Origin: Biscogniauxia marginata
Lineage: Eukaryota; Ascomycota; Sordariomycetes; Xylariales; Xylariaceae
Length of the DNA stretch: 64,000 nt
NCBI GenBank assembly: GCA_022695795.1
Contig: MU404110.1
Coordinates: 62,687-126,686 of the forward strand
Direction of reading: 5' to 3'
Numbering within the stretch: position 1 is the stretch's first letter; each line of letters begins with the position of its first letter. A program made the translations under genes and the position numbers. The notes beneath the pieces are model-generated. The model was not told where the DNA came from. It did no database searches and worked only from the letters and a program-made list of their open reading frames with translations. Of this stretch, positions 61,127 to 64,000 are shown in pieces.

Positions 61127-63178
61127 ATGCGACTGATCTACGAGTTCGACGACGGAACCGCTGTCGATATCTAGACGGCGATTGCTCGGAGTCCTTACGA
61201 AGTACGTGGACTCGTCAATGAGGCATTTTTTCATTGCTTACGTGTCTTGCTTGATTCTCAGGGCTTGTTCTAGGCCGAGGCCTCGGTCCGACATGTTCTC
61301 AAGACCTTTCAAGCTAACGAGGATCGTTATGTTAAGGGTTATATAACGGCACGCTTATTAGATAATCGAACCTAGTAGACGCCTCGGGCCGGATTGATTT
61401 ACTCGTCCTTACGTGTGGGCGGGCCGCTTGCACTTATCGGCGTCTTTCATGCCACATTTAACGCCAGCCGTAATATATAAAATCTAGAGACGTTAAACTT
61501 TTTACTAAACAAATCAGCGGAACAGTTAAAACAGGATTTTTATAAGCGAGTTGCTGGTTTCTCTTGTCATTTATCTATATATAACTAGTTTAGTCGAATA
61601 ATTAATCGACTTAACTTTAGCTCTTAAGTTCTTGCTTATATTATTTCTTGTTTAGGCACCGCCGAAGTCTTAAGGGGCCTCTTTTTTCGCGCCCGACAGC
61701 TATTTGAGACATAGGGAGCTGATGGGGAGATCATGACAGTTGCTCCATAGCTTCATGAGTATTTTGACCATTTTTTATTCACTATTGCCATGCGTGACCT
61801 AGAGAAAATTAGGTTTCTTAAAACTACCCCCACCTTGTTACGGGCTAACTAGCGTCTTGTTTAATTTCTAAGAAGTAACAGTGTTAACTCTTGGATAGTC
61901 TAGGCAACTGAGATGGTTTTTTATGCCTTTTTAAAGCATCGATTTATTAACCTAGAACGGTAAGTGAATACGGATCCCCTCGCATATCTTAAGATTTATA
62001 CCAGTTTTAGTTATGTGGCCCAATGCGAGTTCATCCTGCCATGTCTGCATCATGTCCTTTCCTATTTTGTAGACCCACAAATTATGTTGCACTTTTCGAA
62101 TATGCCTCTCTTATATAAGGTGGTAGAGGCATGTTTATTAGCGTCAAACTTTGGCGACTAATACTAAAAGGTATTGGCGCTTTCGACGGCTGAAAAGCTA
62201 TTAAAATCACCCGAGAACATGCACATTGACGAATACGTGATTTTACGGGCTAGGGTTACTCTAAAAAGGGCTATAGTTATATGATCGTATACCCTCACGC
62301 CTTCCCCGAGGGTTGTGATTGCTCCTTTTAGTTAGACCAACCCTTGCTATAATGCCTCCTCAGCCGAGAGTGTCATATTTGAGGCTGAACAAGAAATCGA
62401 TTGCAATCGCTACGACTTGGCTCTTCAGAAGATTTTTACGTTCAAAGCTATGCTGGTAGATAATTTGTCAATCTTTGAAAAGATTAAGAATGTCGAGGTT
62501 GCTATAGTTTACGGAAGCATGTTGAGGTTCACGGGCGAATTTTTAGAGGCATACCGCGTTTTAGAACCACTTCCTATGAGTCCTGAGGTAACGTTACATC
62601 TTAGTGCAGTCCTGTGTGAACTTGGGGATTGTGACCGAGCTATTACAAAGTTAAAGCGACAACTACAGCTTATCCATGATCCTAGTTTGCTTTTGCGAAG
62701 TCGGATTGCATTAGCCCATGCCTATTACTTCCAATCTTTACAGGCTGCTCGAGAGGGCCAGCAAAGCCAGGATTCCACAAGGATAGCAACTAATATGTAT
62801 CTCGACTTGCGCCAACATATACGGGCATATACGCGGAAAGCCAACCTGGATCGATTTTCAATTTTTGTCGGGATTACAATTCTCCACTGTCTCCAAGGCG
62901 AGTTAAAGAATTCTTGAAATATGTGGAACGAGAGTTTTCTCGCATTAAAACCCTGCGGGATATCCCCTGGATACACGGATGCTCTTGTGCTATACTCCAT
63001 GAGCGAAATCGAACTAAAATGCCGTATAACAATGGAGAGCAAATTGCACAGGGATAAAATGAGGCTGCATTTTGAAGAACATGACCGCCATCATCGTTTC
63101 CTTGGTTTAGGCTCACTCTGGCCAGACATTATGAAAACTCTTTTCACAACACAGCAGGGGGAAGACACTGTTTGTTAA
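61127..63178 (+). pseudogene. TPR-like protein, RIP-inactivated paralogue of the gene at 56989-59045
   Basis: Exons 61127-61959 and 62005-63178, with an intron (GTAAGT...ACCAG, 45 bp) at the same place and phase 2 as in the intact paralogue. The frame is conserved end to end, 669 codons against 668, with no frameshift. It is broken by more than a dozen stops, nearly all TAG or TAA, the first at codon 16 (61172-61174). Matching segments include PYEVRGLVNEAFFHCLRVLL with [31 protein letters not shown] with IGGPLALISVF, and HLSAVLCELGDCDRAITKLK with HLAAVMCELGEHGRAVAKLE. The 3' third (62,417-62,917) is nearly free of stops. Pattern and stop types fit RIP or RIP leakage rather than random decay. 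Confidence 0.85.
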
Positions 63179-64000
63179 GTAGATGAACTTAGATACTGAC
63201 AAGAGACGTGGAGTTTGTTGCTGTTCCAATACAATCGTTTTTATGGCAGTCGGCTAATATTTGGAGATGACTTCAGATATCCAGAGGGATTCAAAATATT
63301 AAAGGAATGATACTGTGGGCCTATCATATTGCTCCTTTCTTCTCACAGGTGATGAATTCCATAGGCTTGAAGGCCCCAGTGCCTAATTTCTCTTTTAGGG
63401 AAATTCATGCACAATGAGCACAGTGCTCCATAACATGTATTTGTGATAATAGAAACTCACGATTGTTGGCATAACATATTGACGCGTTATTTGTCTGTCA
63501 TCCATGTGCATTAGCCTGAACTTACCCATAATTAATTAGAGTCTGATATTCATGTTTCTTAATAGCGGAAGCGGCGAGGTAGTCCTATATCCGGAAGTGA
63601 GCCCAGAAGTATTTCTAAGTAAAATGGACTTTTGTCCCCAAGTGCGGTGTACGGTCAACTCCGGACAGTCAGTTCATTACCCATCGGGATCGAAATAGGA
63701 CATAAAGCTCTAGAAACTATTATGGGATAGGCTATGATACTCATGATAAGCTAAAATGTCAAGGATGCTGTTGGTAGAATGAGACACAGAAACCCTGATT
63801 TCTGTAATTGAATCATTGGCTGAGTAAGTTCATGCTCATCCACCGCAACTGGGGGGACGGGGGGCTGTTTATCGTGACAGGACGAGTTTTTATCTTGGCA
63901 CATGTTCGGGTGACCAGTCAAAGTACAAAATTTGTTACGCCCTTAGCTCCCATGAATCAGGTAATGTATGAGAAGGGACTAAGTTTGATCACGCAGGCGC
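63179..64000. other. Intergenic, no gene seen
   Basis: Normal-composition DNA to the end of the window; no coding frame, repeat or RNA gene recognised. Confidence 0.5.

Overview
The window looks like a filamentous ascomycete (Pezizomycotina) genome. The genes carry short GT-AG introns of about 45-165 bp with CTAAC-type branch sites. One end carries a fungal highly reducing polyketide synthase and flavin-oxidase neighbourhood. The centre is a long A+T-rich block of chromodomain Ty3/gypsy retrotransposons riddled with C-to-T and G-to-A changes, the mark of repeat-induced point mutation (RIP). All functional statements rest on motif reading by eye; no searches were run.

Layout. (1) Positions 1-11,060 are the edge of a secondary-metabolite locus: the 3' two-thirds of a highly reducing PKS (DH, vestigial methyltransferase region, ER, KR, ACP; six exons in view), then two divergently transcribed, secreted, bicovalent-flavin (BBE-type) oxidases. 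The likely logic is a reduced polyketide made by the PKS and oxidised by one or both flavoenzymes; the KS-AT end and the rest of any cluster lie to the left of the window. (2) 11,061-12,896 holds a small membrane-protein gene broken by one in-frame TGA. (3) 12,897-35,400 is A+T-rich. A complete 7.6-kb chromovirus-type element (A, TSD GTATT) is inserted inside the 5' LTR of a second complete element (B, TSD CGTTT), with several solo LTRs and an older remnant (D) around them. A fungus-specific FunK1 kinase pseudogene occupies the right part. (4) 35,600-38,935 is a more G+C-rich island with two small genes, each with good introns but a single in-frame TAG. (5) 38,935-50,425 is a second transposon block: a chimeric element with three LTRs and a duplicated pol 3' half. 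(6) 50,426-64,000 returns to ordinary composition. It has an Est1-type pseudogene, a possible transcription-factor fragment, one unmutated-looking solo LTR (TSD CATCT), and a head-to-head pair of paralogous TPR-like genes, one intact and one full-length but riddled with stop codons. Another small nonsense-broken gene lies between the pair.

The main themes are an accessory, transposon-rich compartment beside a polyketide locus; RIP inside the repeats; and apparent spill-over of RIP-like nonsense changes into nearby low-copy genes, which mostly stay in frame apart from isolated stop codons. No new enzymatic system is proven. The most informative structures are the nested insertions with readable target-site duplications, the LTR family with a constant core and fast-changing repeat-filled U3 parts, and the intact/RIPed paralogue pair.
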